A stretch of DNA of 64,000 nucleotides, from positions 1,200,190 to 1,264,189 of the forward strand of contig CM035808.1 in the NCBI GenBank assembly GCA_020466095.1, read 5' to 3'. Both the position numbers and the translations under genes were made by a program. Source of the DNA: Chlorops oryzae (lineage: Eukaryota; Arthropoda; Insecta; Diptera; Chloropidae). Of this stretch, positions 23,520 through 36,840 are shown piece by piece; the stretch's first letter is position 1; each line of letters opens with the position of its first letter. The notes under the pieces are model-generated. The model saw only the letters and a list, made by a program, of their open reading frames with translations. It had not been told where the DNA came from and made no database searches.

Positions 23520-25340
23520 ATTCCAGAATTTTGTGAAAAACATGAAAAATTCCTCTCGGAAGATCATTCGAAAATGGGCCTCTAAAGCGAATCCAAACGA
23601 AAAATGCCAAATGAGACTAATGACTCGATGCTGGGAATTTGAGAAATTCCCGAAATTTTAGTCCAACTCTCATTTCAAAGCTGCTTGTGCCAAAAATTTC
23701 CTCTTTTGACCTGAATGAGCACTAATTATAGTCTAATTTCGGAGCTCAGTAACATGAATTTTAATGATCAAAGAACCGCATGCCACGTTCCCATTACCTG
23801 TTTTTTTTTTTGTTCATTCGAATTTCTGACCCTAAAGTTCGCTCAGACTGCAAATCAAAGAAAATTGAAGTTTCGGAAATTAATGAAATTTTTTTCTTGC
23901 GAGTTTATTGCGTGAAATTGGAAGAGGAGCAAAGGCACGTCCGTGAACTCAATGTATGCAATCATATCGTGTGAACAGGGTTTTAATGAATTTTTAATCT
24001 ATTTAAATCGCAAAAAGTCATCGTTGAAATTCTTTGAGATCAAAAAACCCCACTCGAAATCAGCATCCAGTACTTTACGGCAGAAAAATATCTCATAAAA
24101 AAAAATTAAGGTCATAAAGGGCACGTGTATTACGGGTTAAAAATATGCGTCCGCTAAAAAAAAAAACCCTCAAAAATTCAATTCGAATGTTAAACAAAAT
24201 GCAGATGCGGACCTCGATAGAAAAATTTAAATAAATTTATACTTAATTATGATCGGGTGAGTCGCGCAATGGCACGATGGCGCTGACTGCCTTTAGCCGA
24301 TGAGCCGAACCTTCAGACGGAAACCAAATAAAAAAAGGCATATTTTTTTGGGCAAAAGTTTCACCTCATTATCTGCACTTCAATATGTTCGTCAGAGCAT
24401 CGGGGGTACTTACGTAAAAAAAATTGGGTCAATAGCCCTTGGCTCTAGGTTTTTTTTTTTGTCTTTTTTAGTGTTCGTACTTCAACAAGTTCCAAGATTA
24501 GCTCTGTGGTCAAAATTTTTAAATTTTTTAAATATTTTTTAAATATATTTTTTTTTGAGTTATGAGCAAAGCAAACTTGAAAAACCTTTTTTCATTCGAA
24601 TTTATTGCGTTTTATGTGAACCATCAGCGGTGTTGCGCAACAGCCCTTGAGACAATTTACGAAAGTCATAAGTACCTCTACTGGGCCACTCATCACATCT
24701 CGAGGAAACGAAACAGCCAGCCAGCCAGCTTAAGACTTTAATTATGCTATCAATTATCGAAAGGGCTTGGAGTGTAAATTTATTTTCTTTCGATGAAACT
24801 TGCCGAGTTATTAGCGTCTTTCGGCCGCCATTTTCGAATGATTCGAGCTCGAAAATTCAGGGGATCATTTGAATTTTCAAAACGATCGAATGAATTAAGT
24901 GAATTGAATTGAAAAGGCGAACGAATCGAATTCGTATTGTTATATGAGATTAATATTGCAAAAATTATGTTTATGGCGACATGAATGTTGGAGGGACTTT
25001 TTCGAGTTTCGATAGAAACTGCATCTATTAACGGCATGCGCATGCGCGGCTCTTCGCACTTCATTTTTGTAAATGAATTTGAATAGAAAATGGACGACGA
25101 CAGACGACAGTTCGCTTTTGAATAGCGATAGAGAGACTAATCGATGCATGAGCAGAGCATTCGTATTAGCATTGCAAATCGCAGCGGCGAATCTCCATGA
25201 CAAGAAGTCTTCACGAACTCCGATTGCGATTACGTCGTTATTTCTGCCGTCTGCCGTGTGCATAAAATTATGTGAATACCAGTTTTCTTTACGGTTTTCT
25301 CATGAATTCGTTGAATGCGATATGTTTCTTTATTTATACC
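23520..25340. other. Spacer without recognised gene
   Basis: AT-rich with CAGCCAGCCAGC at 24716 and antisense-overlapping frames at 24780-25387 that show no domain. Confidence 0.4.
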
Positions 25341-26010
25341 TACACCGAGAGAAAAAGGTAGTTATATTAACTAAAAAAGCAGGTTAAAAATAACCGAGTT
25401 CACCGTTAATTGTTAGCTTATGTGTAGTAGCGGTCAATTGAACAGTACAAACACAGTCAATAAGGATATAACTACCTGATGGTTGATATAACTGTCTCGC
25501 GGTTCAATCAACTGTCACCAGCGACTGGGAAAAAATATTAATTTTTTGCTTTGACTTTTTTTTTATCTTCTTTTATTAATATTTTTTTTTTATTAAATTA
25601 TTATATTTTTTCTTTATTTAAAAAATTAAATAAATTAAAATCTTAAAAATTTAGGAGAAAATTTTTGTCTTCCAAAACAACTACACTCTGAACAAAAAAA
25701 AAAAACTGTAATTAAAAAAAAAATCCAGAAAAATTCCCGCCGCCAGCAGGGATAGAACCCCGAAGCTCAAGACTGTCGAGTCACAGTTTAAACCACTGAG
25801 CTATCGAGACCTCCGGAGACGGTTGATCAGAATGCGAACTTATACGTCTAAGTGAACGAAAGCGAATTTGAACATAAAAAGTAACTGTTTTTCAACTGTT
25901 CATTTGACTGCCTTTTTCAGTGCATTTAACGCGGAATACAGTTTATTTGACCACTCTTACTTTAACTGTTCTAAGTAGTTGATTTAACTGTTGCTATTTC
26001 TCTCGGTGTA
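25341..26010. mobile_element. TACACCGAGAGAAA-ended element with tRNA-like insert
   Basis: Left TACACCGAGAGAAA and right TTTCTCTCGGTGTA are a perfect 14-bp inverted repeat. The interior has several AACTGTT/AACAGTT and TTAACTG repeats. No coding frame. The ends are close to the TACACAGAGA family, suggesting related transposition machinery. Confidence 0.72.
25739..25815 (-). repeat. tRNA-like (SINE-type) segment
   Basis: On the minus strand a box A match TAGCTCAGTGGTT (25791-25803) and a box B match GGTTCTATCCC (25749-25759) are spaced as in tRNA genes, with a possible anticodon stem ACTGT/ACAGT. The acceptor stem does not close well, so I read it as tRNA-derived (SINE or captured pseudo-tRNA), not a working tRNA. 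Confidence 0.55.
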
Positions 26011-26199
26011 TACATATTTTTATATATTAATCGATCTGGCCCAAAGTTTTCGTTATGCCAAATCTCTTCTTCTTCTATGGGGAAATAAGGCCTAAGCCGA
26101 AAGAAACTAATTAGTGGAGTCATTAGGAGCGGATTAAAAAAAAACAAGTAAGAAAGCTAAAGTCGGTCAAGCCCGACTTTGAAATACCCAGCGTCCCGA

Positions 26200-26880
26200 C
26201 ATTATCAGCGCACTATATTTTGCTTCTCTATTTGTGAGCGTGCCAGTGGGAGGGCCACACAAATTATTTCCCTACACTTTTCATTCGCCTTGGTGAACCT
26301 ATGTTGCGAATTTGAAGCTTCTACGCCTTTTACTTCGGAAGTTACGAAAAATCTTCATTTGTGGGCGTGTCAGTGGGCGGGCTACATAAAATATTTTTCT
26401 ACACCTTTCATTCGCCTTGGTGAACCTATGTTGCGAATTTGAAGCTTCTACGCCTTTTACTTCGGAAGTTACGAAAAATCTTCATTTGTGGGCGTGGCAG
26501 TGGGCGGGCCACATTAAATATTTTTCTACACCTTTCATTCGCCTTGGTGAACCTATGTTGCGAATTTGAAGCTTCTACGCCTTTTAGTTCGGAAGTTACG
26601 AAAAATCTTAATTTGTGGGCGTGGCAGTGGGCGGGCCACATAAAATATTTTTCTACACCTTTCATTCGCCTTGGTGAACCTATGTTGCGAATTTGAAGCT
26701 TCTACGCCTTTTACTTCGGAAGTTACGAAAAATCTTCATTTGTGGGCGTGTCAGTGGGCGGGCTACATAAATTTTTGTTCCTACACCTTTCATTCGCCTT
26801 GGTGAACCTATGCTGCGAATTTGAAGCTTCTACGCCTTTTACTTCACAAGTTACGATAAGCCCTTATTTTTGGGCTTATT
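26200..26880 (+). repeat. 127-bp tandem array inside the Helentron-like element
   Basis: Five units at a spacing of 127, 127, 127 and 128 bp, marked by CATTCGCCTTGGTGAACCTA at 26282, 26409, 26536, 26663 and 26791. Each contains GTGGGCGTGGCAGTGGGCGG and GCTTCTACGCCTTTTA. Units 2-4 are nearly identical, the last is diverged, so array growth is recent. Confidence 0.9.
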
Positions 26881-27146
26881 TGTGGGCGTGGCTCGAGGAG
26901 GGCGGCGTCCATTTTTTGCCAGGATATGTCCCTTTTCGAAGTTTACCAGTACACCAAATATCAATGGAATGTGTTGAGTGGTTCGCAAGTTACAAGCATT
27001 TTACTGAAAACACATTATATTAATTTGTGGGCGTGGCTGTGGGCGGATGTCTCCCATTTTTACTTAGGATCATACTCGGATCCCGATATAGCTGTGTGCC
27101 AAATTTCGACTTGATTGGTCCAGCCGTTTCGGAGGAGATCCGACCA

Positions 27147-27215
27147 CGGACGGACGGACAGACGGACGGACGGACAGACGGACAGACGGACAGACGGACG
27201 GACGGACAGACGGAC
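27147..27215 (+). repeat. (GGAC/AGAC)n microsatellite of the Helentron-like element
   Basis: About 17 tetranucleotide units GGAC or AGAC (GTCY on the other strand), ending in GGACATGTCTAAATCGATTC, the typical context of mini-me type elements. Confidence 0.9.
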
Positions 27216-27390
27216 ATGTCTAAATCGATTCAGTTTTTGATCCTGATCATTTCTATATATATTTTTCTATATCTCCGGAGCTTAGTTCTCCCTGTTACAA
27301 GATTTGCACAAAACTAATATACCCCGCTTACGCTGGGTATAAAAATAATAATAAATTTGAAGTTTTGAAACGTCGCTCGGTCGCCGTGGG

Positions 27391-27411
27391 ATCGATCGAT
27401 CGATCGATCGC
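27391..27411. repeat. (GATC)n microsatellite
   Basis: Five tandem GATC units in GC-richer sequence just after the Helentron-like element. Confidence 0.8.
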
Positions 27412-27534
27412 CTTGAACTTGCGAAAGTCGTGCCTTCGTTGATATCGCCAAGAAGTCATTTGGCACACATTCAAAACTTTCATCGTTTTAAAAAAAACGA
27501 AATACTAATAGAGTTTTGCGGGATTTTTCAGTAA

Positions 27535-27992
27535 TAGGCCGTTTACATATGCCGTTTTATTCGCGTTTTAGCAACTTTGCCCGTTTTAGCACTAAAACAA
27601 CTTAGATTTTTCCCGTTTTATCGTACAAAACTAAAACGAGAAATTTTCCTGTTTTAATTTAAAACAAGTAGCTAAACAAGATAAATCCTGCTTATAACTG
27701 ATAAAAATATCGAAATTTGAGTGTCATCACTATAAAAATGCAAAACATATGGTCATTGAAATTCCTATTTTGAAAAAATTTGAGGTTGTTTCCACAACCA
27801 ATGTAGAAAACGAACGCAATTTCAATAATTGCTTCTATTCTAAATTAAAATATTCACTCATATTTCACGTGTTGAGCAAACAAAAGATAACCACAAAATG
27901 ACAAAACGACATGCGCATATGTAAACACCCTGTTTTGACTTAGTCGTTTTAGCTTAAACAAGGAGCGCTAAAACGTATATGTAAATGCCCTA
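27535..27992. mobile_element. hAT-like MITE with TAGGSCRTTTACATAT ends
   Basis: Left TAGGCCGTTTACATATGCCG and right CGTATATGTAAATGCCCTA are inverted repeats, followed inside by repeated CGTTTTAG motifs on both sides. TAGGGC..TTTACA is a frequent hAT end. I do not see a matching 8-bp flank (TTCAGTAA against TAAAGCTA). Confidence 0.6.
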
Positions 27993-28033
27993 TAAAGCTA
28001 TTTTGGCGATTAAAATGTTATGAGGGCACAGCT

Positions 28034-28172
28034 TTAACCCTTTAAATAATAAGGTGAAAAAAAAATGTTTCCAACATAATTTTATAGATGTACCTATAGA
28101 TATGCTATTTACAAAATTGCGCAATTCTTGCAACGACTACTTTCGCTTTCGCCTCAGGCATTAATGGGTTAA
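28034..28172. mobile_element. TTAACCC..GGGTTAA MITE, cluster 3 unit a
   Basis: Begins TTAACCCTTTAAATAATAAG and ends CATTAATGGGTTAA. Followed by the conserved spacer (..CCATTGCATTTCTTTTTCC..AATTTCGCC). Confidence 0.62.
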
Positions 28173-28277
28173 AATTTTCTCCATTTTCTTTATTTGTACG
28201 CTACTTATCAACTGAATACCTTTCCACTCCATTGCATTTCTTTTTCCAATTTCGCCTGAGCAGAAAAAAATTTTCGC

Positions 28278-28414
28278 TTAACCCTTTAACGCATTCGGGA
28301 AGAATTTATGTGTCTGCATAAATTTAATGATTTGTTGTTACTATTAACAACATTGCTTCAAATCGTTAAAATTATGTGATCACAAATTTTTTTAATTGTG
28401 CATTAAAGGGTTAA
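28278..28414. mobile_element. TTAACCC..GGGTTAA MITE, cluster 3 unit b
   Basis: Begins TTAACCCTTTAACGCATTCG and ends GCATTAAAGGGTTAA. The right flank again carries the ATTCTATTTATCAAGTGCATT spacer sequence, so the composite unit continues for about 90 bp beyond it. Confidence 0.68.
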
Positions 28415-30872
28415 AATTCTCTTTATTCATTTCACTTTTTATTCTATTTATCAAGTGCATTCCTTAACATTTCCATTTCATTGCCTTTATCAACTTTACC
28501 GTTCCATAAAGAGGACCAATTCGAGTGTCTCGCTCCTTGTGGCTTCGCCTCATCGTGGAGCCACTCGATTTTAATCAGCATTCAAGCCGAAAAGTCGGTC
28601 ATTTCGTTAAGGGAATTATCAAATTCGCAATTCGCTTCAACGCAATGGAAAAATGTCAATAAAATTGATAATATTTCCGATAATAATTCTTGCGAAACAC
28701 GACCTTGCACTATCGACTTGCAGAGAGCGAGAGAGAGAGCGCGAGAGAGCGAGAGCGAGAGGATGTGTCTGTGGGTTTGGTGGTCTGGTGCAAAATTGTC
28801 AAACAAAATGATCTGGCGCCAGCCGGACAAGATAAAGAATCGGGGCTTTAATAGAGGCAAGATTAAAAGGTTCGTTTTTTCTTCATGTATTTTTGAGACT
28901 ATAAAGAATTCAAAATGAAATTCTTATTATCATCTCTTTCGACATCTTTCTTCGCTTCACACCGATTTCTATTTCTATAAAACTAATAATCCCAATTAAA
29001 AGTAAATTTAAATTTAACGGAATAGACAACACTAAATGATTCTTGGTTCTTCGTTCAGACCTTCGCGAAATTGGCACAGAACTTTTTCCAGCTTTCTACC
29101 CAAGAAAAAACTCTACACCACCGCATCTCATCACGATCAAATCTTTTCTCAGTGTTTTTTTTTACTTTTTTTTTTTTTTTTTTTTTTTTTGTAAAGGCCA
29201 ATAAGAAATTTTCAAAAAGAAAAAATACCTCAATTCTTTTCAGGCCTTTCCGAATACATATTGTATATTCATAAGCGAAGAGCCGAGACATCGACGCGCT
29301 CGACCTCCATAAGTTTTGTGGTATGAAATTTGTGAAAGTTGAACAGCTGATCAAAGGCATGTCATTAGGCCTAAACGAGTCGAAATCCAATACGATATCC
29401 ATCAAAAACAGCTGCTGCTGAGACGGAGGCAGTGGAGGCAGTGAACAGAATCTGCGGTGATATGAATTGGCTTCTTGAATCGCGGGGCTTTCTCTGTTTC
29501 GCTGTTTCCAGGGCCCCCGAATTCATGTAACAGAAAAGTTAAAAAAAAAAAAAAAAAAAAAAATGAGCCTATTTCAGCCTCTAAGCGTGGGGTGCGAGTT
29601 TCTATGATCAATAGATCCGACGAAGCAAAAAAAAAATAATAATAATAATCCAAAAAAAGCCAAAGCCAAATGATCCAATGAAAGCAAAGTGGGCAGAGCA
29701 TTCGACCAGGAAAAAGTCGCCACTGTGCCACCTAGTTTAGTAGTGCGTTAAGTCAATGATCGCCGTCGACTGCGATGTCGCCGCCGATCCGCTGTGGCGT
29801 TATGCTTTGTGTGTAATCGGCCTCTTCTTAGCCCACTGCTTTTGCCTTCACTCGGACGACAGCAGAAAAGAGCCCAAAAGGACGGCGCGACAAAGTGACG
29901 TCACAAAAGTTTGCCTACCGTCGTCGTCGTCATCAGTCTTTAGTAGAAGACATGAAAAGAGCGCTCGCAAGTTGAGAAACTCCAACTTCTCTTCGTCTAT
30001 TAATAGTTTTTTTTTTTTTTTAGTTTGTAGCTGCAGCTTTTTCCCCTTCATTTCGTTTTGCAAACAAAAGAAGTTCATCGAACTCAATTTGGAGTCGTGG
30101 CGGAGAAGACCTCGTCAAAGTTGTCGACGAAGATTTTGCCTTAAATTTTTTTTTATTTTTTTTATTTTTTCGGAAGGTTGCGGAACGAAATCATTGATTT
30201 TGAAAATTTTTCTCTTGCTGACAATACAGAGACGGTGGCACGGCAATTGAAGCTTGTAGTTGGAATTGGAGCAGTCGAAAACAAGTTCAACCAAGTCAAT
30301 GAAGCTTATGGGGGAAAATTAGAAAGCAAGCTTCAGATATAAGAACGTTTAAGTTCATAGCATGACAGCTGGGATAAAACTTCGATCAAAATCTAGTTAT
30401 AGATCACAAGCAGCTTGTGGGGATTAGGGAAAGTGTCACTCGGTTTCTTTATAAGATAAACCTAAACCTATACAAAAAATTCAAAATAAAAATATAAAAA
30501 AAAATAAAAGAAATTTAAAAAAAAATAAACTTAGGATGAAATAAAACCGTTCAATGAAACCGCAAAGTATTGCATGAAAAATTTCTCTTCCTTGACTATT
30601 TATTACAATGTCAACATTGGCATTATGAGAAGCAAGCAAGCATACAGAGTATCAGCATCATCCTCAACTTCTGAAGCGAAATTTCTCACGATACTCGCAA
30701 AGCGAAAGCATGGCCTACCTTTTTCGGGGAAGTCATTCAATTTTTTTTTTTTTTTTTTTTACTTATAGGGGAAATTGTGAGCCGAAAATTCTAAGCTGAA
30801 GCTGGGAAGAAATTGCAATGCAAAATACACAATAAATCTCGCCGCATGTATATAGGTATTTGGCGAGAGCGG
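28415..30872. other. Spacer without recognised gene
   Basis: GAGA/GCGA run at 28724-28762, T-run at 29156-29191, A-run at 29539-29562. Frames of up to 164 codons (29756-30250) are low in complexity with no domain and cross homopolymers; not accepted as genes. Confidence 0.4.
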
Positions 30873-32252
30873 TACACAGAGAAAAAAATCAACCAGAAAA
30901 CTGGTTAAATCAAAAGGAAAAACAAACAAAATGGCTTCAACAAGGAATATTTTTGATTTAACAATTTTTCTTGTTGGAAAAAATAAAGATTTTCCTTTTG
31001 AATCAACCATATTTCAGGTTGAATGAAATGATAATTTTCAAAAATTGATTTAAATTGTTGAACTAACCACTGACATAATTGAAATGACAAGATAATTTAA
31101 AAAAAAAAAAAAATTCTTAACCCTTTAATGCCAAAAAAAATTTTTTTTTCAATAAAAAGTTTAGATATGACTAATTTTGGCTAGAGAAACATGAATCTAA
31201 AATAGTTATTATTCGTTTTTTTTTTTTGGTAATTTGTTCGAAAAAAGTCCGTCTAGAGACGGAGCCAGGAGCTAGAGGGTTAAATAAACCCATAAAAGAA
31301 GAAATGTCAAAACAAATTTATTAAACGTTCAAATCAAATGGCCACAGAGCCGTCTGCTTAACATAACCCCAAAAATAGCCATCGGATGGACTTCATCTAG
31401 GGATGGGCAAAAAAACTTCGATATATCAAAACATCGATATTTTTAAAACGATATATCGAAAATTTATGCCGATATTTTTGCTCGGCGATATATCGTAAGT
31501 ACATCGATATACTTTTCCCGACATCGAAAGCGATATTTTGTATATGTCTGTCGTTGTAAACATGTGCTTCACACTTACAAGGTATTTCTCTTGGATATAA
31601 AGCGGCATTTTAATTGTTTATGTCTTATCTTATCGTATCATATCTTAACATTCCATCTGAGAACTCGAAAACGTCCTTTTTGTACACTCCAATTTTGTCT
31701 AAAATATGTACAGTGTACTGTGTCTTAAGCAAATACCTACAGGACCGAAAGATCTGTCCGCTTAACAGAGGTGTTCACTATAAAGGAAAGATTTGAGAAG
31801 CAGGAGCACTAGAAATCCTGAAATCTGTCATTTAAGAGTAGTCTCCTCTTAAGAGGGTTCCCTTTAAGCAGTACAATAGTCATTTTTAATTGGTATTTAT
31901 AATGTCGATATATCGAAAACTCGATATTTTCCCCCCGATAGTATCGTTCCATTTTCGATGCTTTTTAAATAAATCGATACGATATATATCGATGTATTTT
32001 CCCATATTGCTCATCCTTGCTTAAAAAGTTCTAAGATGAATAAATGTCTTATATGTCCAATTTTATAAACCAAATGAGAATTATACCGAAAATAAAGAAA
32101 TGTAATTAAACATATTTCCTTGAAATCAACCAAAAATGTTGTTGACTCAACAATTTTTCTTGAAATTTTTGTTCTGCTCGAAAATCAAATGGACTGTGAA
32201 TAACAATGCGCCCTCTTAAAAAAAAAAAATCATGGATAATTTTGCTCAGTGT
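30873..32252 (+). mobile_element. TACACAGAGA-ended DNA element, copy 3 (with nested hAT MITE)
   Basis: Same structure as copy 1, from TACACAGAGAAAAAAATCAA to GCTCAGTGTA. It contains the TTAA MITE and the hAT MITE. Relative to copies 1 and 4 it has lost about 50 bp at the right edge of the hAT MITE, including the right target duplication. Confidence 0.82.
31398..32016 (+). mobile_element. hAT-type MITE nested in copy 3
   Basis: Left end TAGGGATGGGCAAAAAAA after ACTTCATC. The right end is degraded (GCTCATCCT) with no right duplication. It has an extra GTATCGTTCCATTTTCG segment near 31941 not present in copies 1 and 4, so the MITE copies are not all identical. Confidence 0.78.
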
Positions 32253-35080
32253 ATATAGTTTAGTTATTACTCCTTTAAATTTAATTTTGAAATTTCTAAA
32301 AATGATCCTAAAGTATTTTATCCTTTAAATTTCCTCCCGTAGACATCCGTACCGTTGCATGGTTGAGGCTCTGGGTTCAACTCCCAGCTCGGGCCCTTTT
32401 GAGGTCTAATTGTGGCAGCCATACTAAATAATCAACCAACCAGGTTGATCTCAGAGACCAAAAAATACACCTTAATTTAGAGGAAATTCCGGTAATAGGT
32501 CGAAATTTTATCCTCATTTATACTGAGTTCGTGTGGGATCAGATGATAGAATCTAGTGATACCACTGGATATTTTTTGAGGAGGTTTTTTAGGGAAATTT
32601 GAACTCCTAAAACCGCCCCTGGCTGCATGCACCTTGCACCTCTTCACAAAAGCAACCCCTCAACAATGAGTTTTAGAATAGCATTATATCATTAATTATA
32701 TCATAAAAATTTTCATTATAAAAAGGAGGGACTGTAAAGGACTACAATCTAGAATCAAATATAATCGGAAAAGTAGGTACGTACCGAACTCTGGATGCTC
32801 GTGCCACTGGTGCATCTTATGCGCTGTTCTTATGTGCAATAAATGTTCCTCAAGAAGCAAGAGGTTTCTTTCGATCCAGTGAAGCAAGAAAAAAAATCGC
32901 CTCTACATTGCTATCGCATAGCTTCAACTTCAACTTTTGTTTCTTGCTTCTTCCGTTGTCACCGCCATCGTCGTTGCCATCGTCACCGATTCCAATCCTC
33001 TTCAAGAGACTTGAAAATGAAAAAGAAAAAGAAAACAAAAGAAGAAAAACATCGAATCAAAACTGCAAACGTAAAACCATATAACAATATGAAAACTACA
33101 AATACAGCAACACAACATTCACAACAACAAAAAAATCAACAAAGCCAACACCAACAACAACAACAACAACAAGAGCAGCAACACCACCGAGAGCCGATAC
33201 ACGCGACAGCTGAAGACGAAAAAAAAAAAGTTATGATAACAAAATGCCAAATGTATGCCAAATTGGGTGCATTGAACCCTCTGTGCTGCTGTTGCTGCTG
33301 CTGCTGCCGCCGCCGCTGCTGCTACTTTAGTCACTGACGACCGTACAACGCAGCGCAGCGCTGCGCAGTACAGCCTTGCGTTCTGTTGCAGCTGCGCGGT
33401 CGACATGAACGCCAACGGCAACGCAGACGGCAACTGCGACAGTTATGTAGTGCAGCGGTGTGGCCTCAGCTAATGCGACCGCTGAACATGAGAGACATTT
33501 TTGGCACTTGGAGCAACTGAATACTGCACAGTGGTGCAAATTTAACAAAAAATTTATTATTTTTAGAATTTTTTTTTTAATTTAAAGAAATTTTAAGGTT
33601 AAATTTCTTTCGATTTTCAATTTGATTTAAAAAAAAAAAAAAAAAAAAAAGCAAGAGGGTGATCATTCTTTTGCACCACTGTGCTTCATACTCCACCCTC
33701 GACTTTGCGCCTGCTCTCTAGCTGTAATGTAATGGAAAAGAAAGAAAACATTTTGCTGTGAATGCGCCAAAACGTCTACTCCGATTGGCTTCCAGCGCGA
33801 AAGTTCTTATTGGCGCAGTTTTTTTTTTTTTTTTGGTCTCGTTGTGGTTAAAAAAGAGTGCGATGTGGCAGCTGCTACTGGTGCACTGCTAACCGCTCGC
33901 CGGTCGCCGCTCACCGCGCTGGGGCTCGCTGGGATCGATCGATCGATCGTTGCGCGTTGCTCGTTGCCGTGAGTTCAACGACATTTCACCTACTTGAAGT
34001 CAAATTCAAATGCGAGTTACTTGAAAAAGGCCAAAAAAAACTCAACTTAACTCGAACTCAAATTACAGCCGGCCAAGCCAAGCCGATCAGCTTCCTCGAC
34101 TTTAACCCCCCTGCGCTGGACTGCATCTGGACGTGGCGAATCAAACTGGCAAGACACCAAGACACCGCCAGCTCAACTCGCCAACAAACAAAGTCAGTCA
34201 ATTAAGCGGCTTGGTCGAAACACTTGAAATTCTGTTCAAGCGGTCTCGCGTTAACACGAATTTCTTTATTTTTCATATTTATTTTATTTTATTTTAATTT
34301 AATTTAATTTAATTTATTTTATTTTTTTCGCATACTATCGGATTCTGGAAATAGGCGAGAAGATCGGGTTTTGGTAGTTCCAGCTGCTTTCACGATATCC
34401 TAGTAGTAGGTACTGGAATGATACTTTTTTAAGTGAGTGAGCATAAATTTGAAAATTTCTCCCGAGATGGAGAGAAGAGAATCCAGAAGAATAACTTTCG
34501 AAAGCTTTCACTTAAGAAAATGCAGCGCAGCTTCTCCGAATCCAAAAAAAAAAAAAAAAAAAAATTACAGAACAGACGACAACTTCAGTTCAATGCGAGA
34601 CGGAAAAAATGCGTGTTTCTGAAATGCCGAGTCAAATTTTGTGACATGACGGCACGTGTACACGATTGTACATCAAACTCAGGCGCAGAGGTCATTGCTC
34701 TATAGTGAGAGACATTTCGATTTCTCTAGCATTGAATGCGTTTGGTGAAAATTTTTTCATTTGCTTCATTTAATGCCAAGGGAACAATTAACACTTTTAG
34801 TATTTTGATTTTTTAAACCACAAACACAATTTTGAGCCATAGAGATTGTAGAAATGCTCCAAATGCTCAACTGGATGCTTGTGGAAATTCTTGCAAATAT
34901 TCAACACACGCAAATATATGAAACCAGTTTGAATCGAATGCATTTGTGTGGATATATTGTATATTTGTAGGAATTCCTACTCAATTGGGAACCAGGCAAG
35001 AATCTGACAAAAGACTGAAAAGAAGAATCGAAGGATAACTATCCTTCCTTTTAAGCTCGTATGGATAAGCTCCTGTCGCA
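32253..35080. other. Spacer with CAA/CTG repeats and GC-rich palindromes
   Basis: CAACAA run with AGCAGCAACACC at 33110-33190, CTGCTG/GCCGCC run at 33285-33325, the palindrome GCGCAGCGCTGCGC near 33352-33366, GATCGATCGATC at 33934. It resembles the simple-sequence islands of developmental-gene 5' regions, but no splice-supported coding exon was found. A box-B-like GGTTCAACTCC occurs at 32374. Confidence 0.4.
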
Positions 35081-35085
35081 ATGCG

Positions 35086-36840
<1,755 letters not shown>

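Larger units (their letters stand above)
26145..27345 (+). mobile_element. Helentron/DINE-1-like (mini-me type) element
   Basis: Starts with a hairpin AAGTCGGTCAAGCCCGACTT followed by ATACCCAGCG (26184-26193); the exact inverse CGCTGGGTAT closes the element (27331-27340). It carries a tandem array of a 127-bp unit and then a GTCY-type microsatellite. This combination (subterminal inverted repeat, internal array, GTCY repeat near the 3' end) is that described for DINE-1/mini-me/HINE non-autonomous rolling-circle elements of Diptera. No Rep/helicase coding. Confidence 0.75.

Noticed and set aside
26200..26880. Repeat-spacer pattern resembling a CRISPR array
   Set aside because: Units are contiguous 127-bp tandem copies without unique spacers, inside a eukaryotic transposable element.
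29756..30250. 164-codon frame starting MIAVDCD
   Set aside because: Crosses T homopolymers, Phe-rich low complexity, no family resemblance.
32341..32400. Possible tRNA (GGTTCAACTCC box B)
   Set aside because: Box A is missing at the right distance and no cloverleaf closes; at most a tRNA-derived fragment.
32843..33337. 164-codon frame with poly-Gln and poly-Cys
   Set aside because: Gln run from CAA repeats and Cys run from CTG repeats; no domain, no splice partners, composition changes abruptly.
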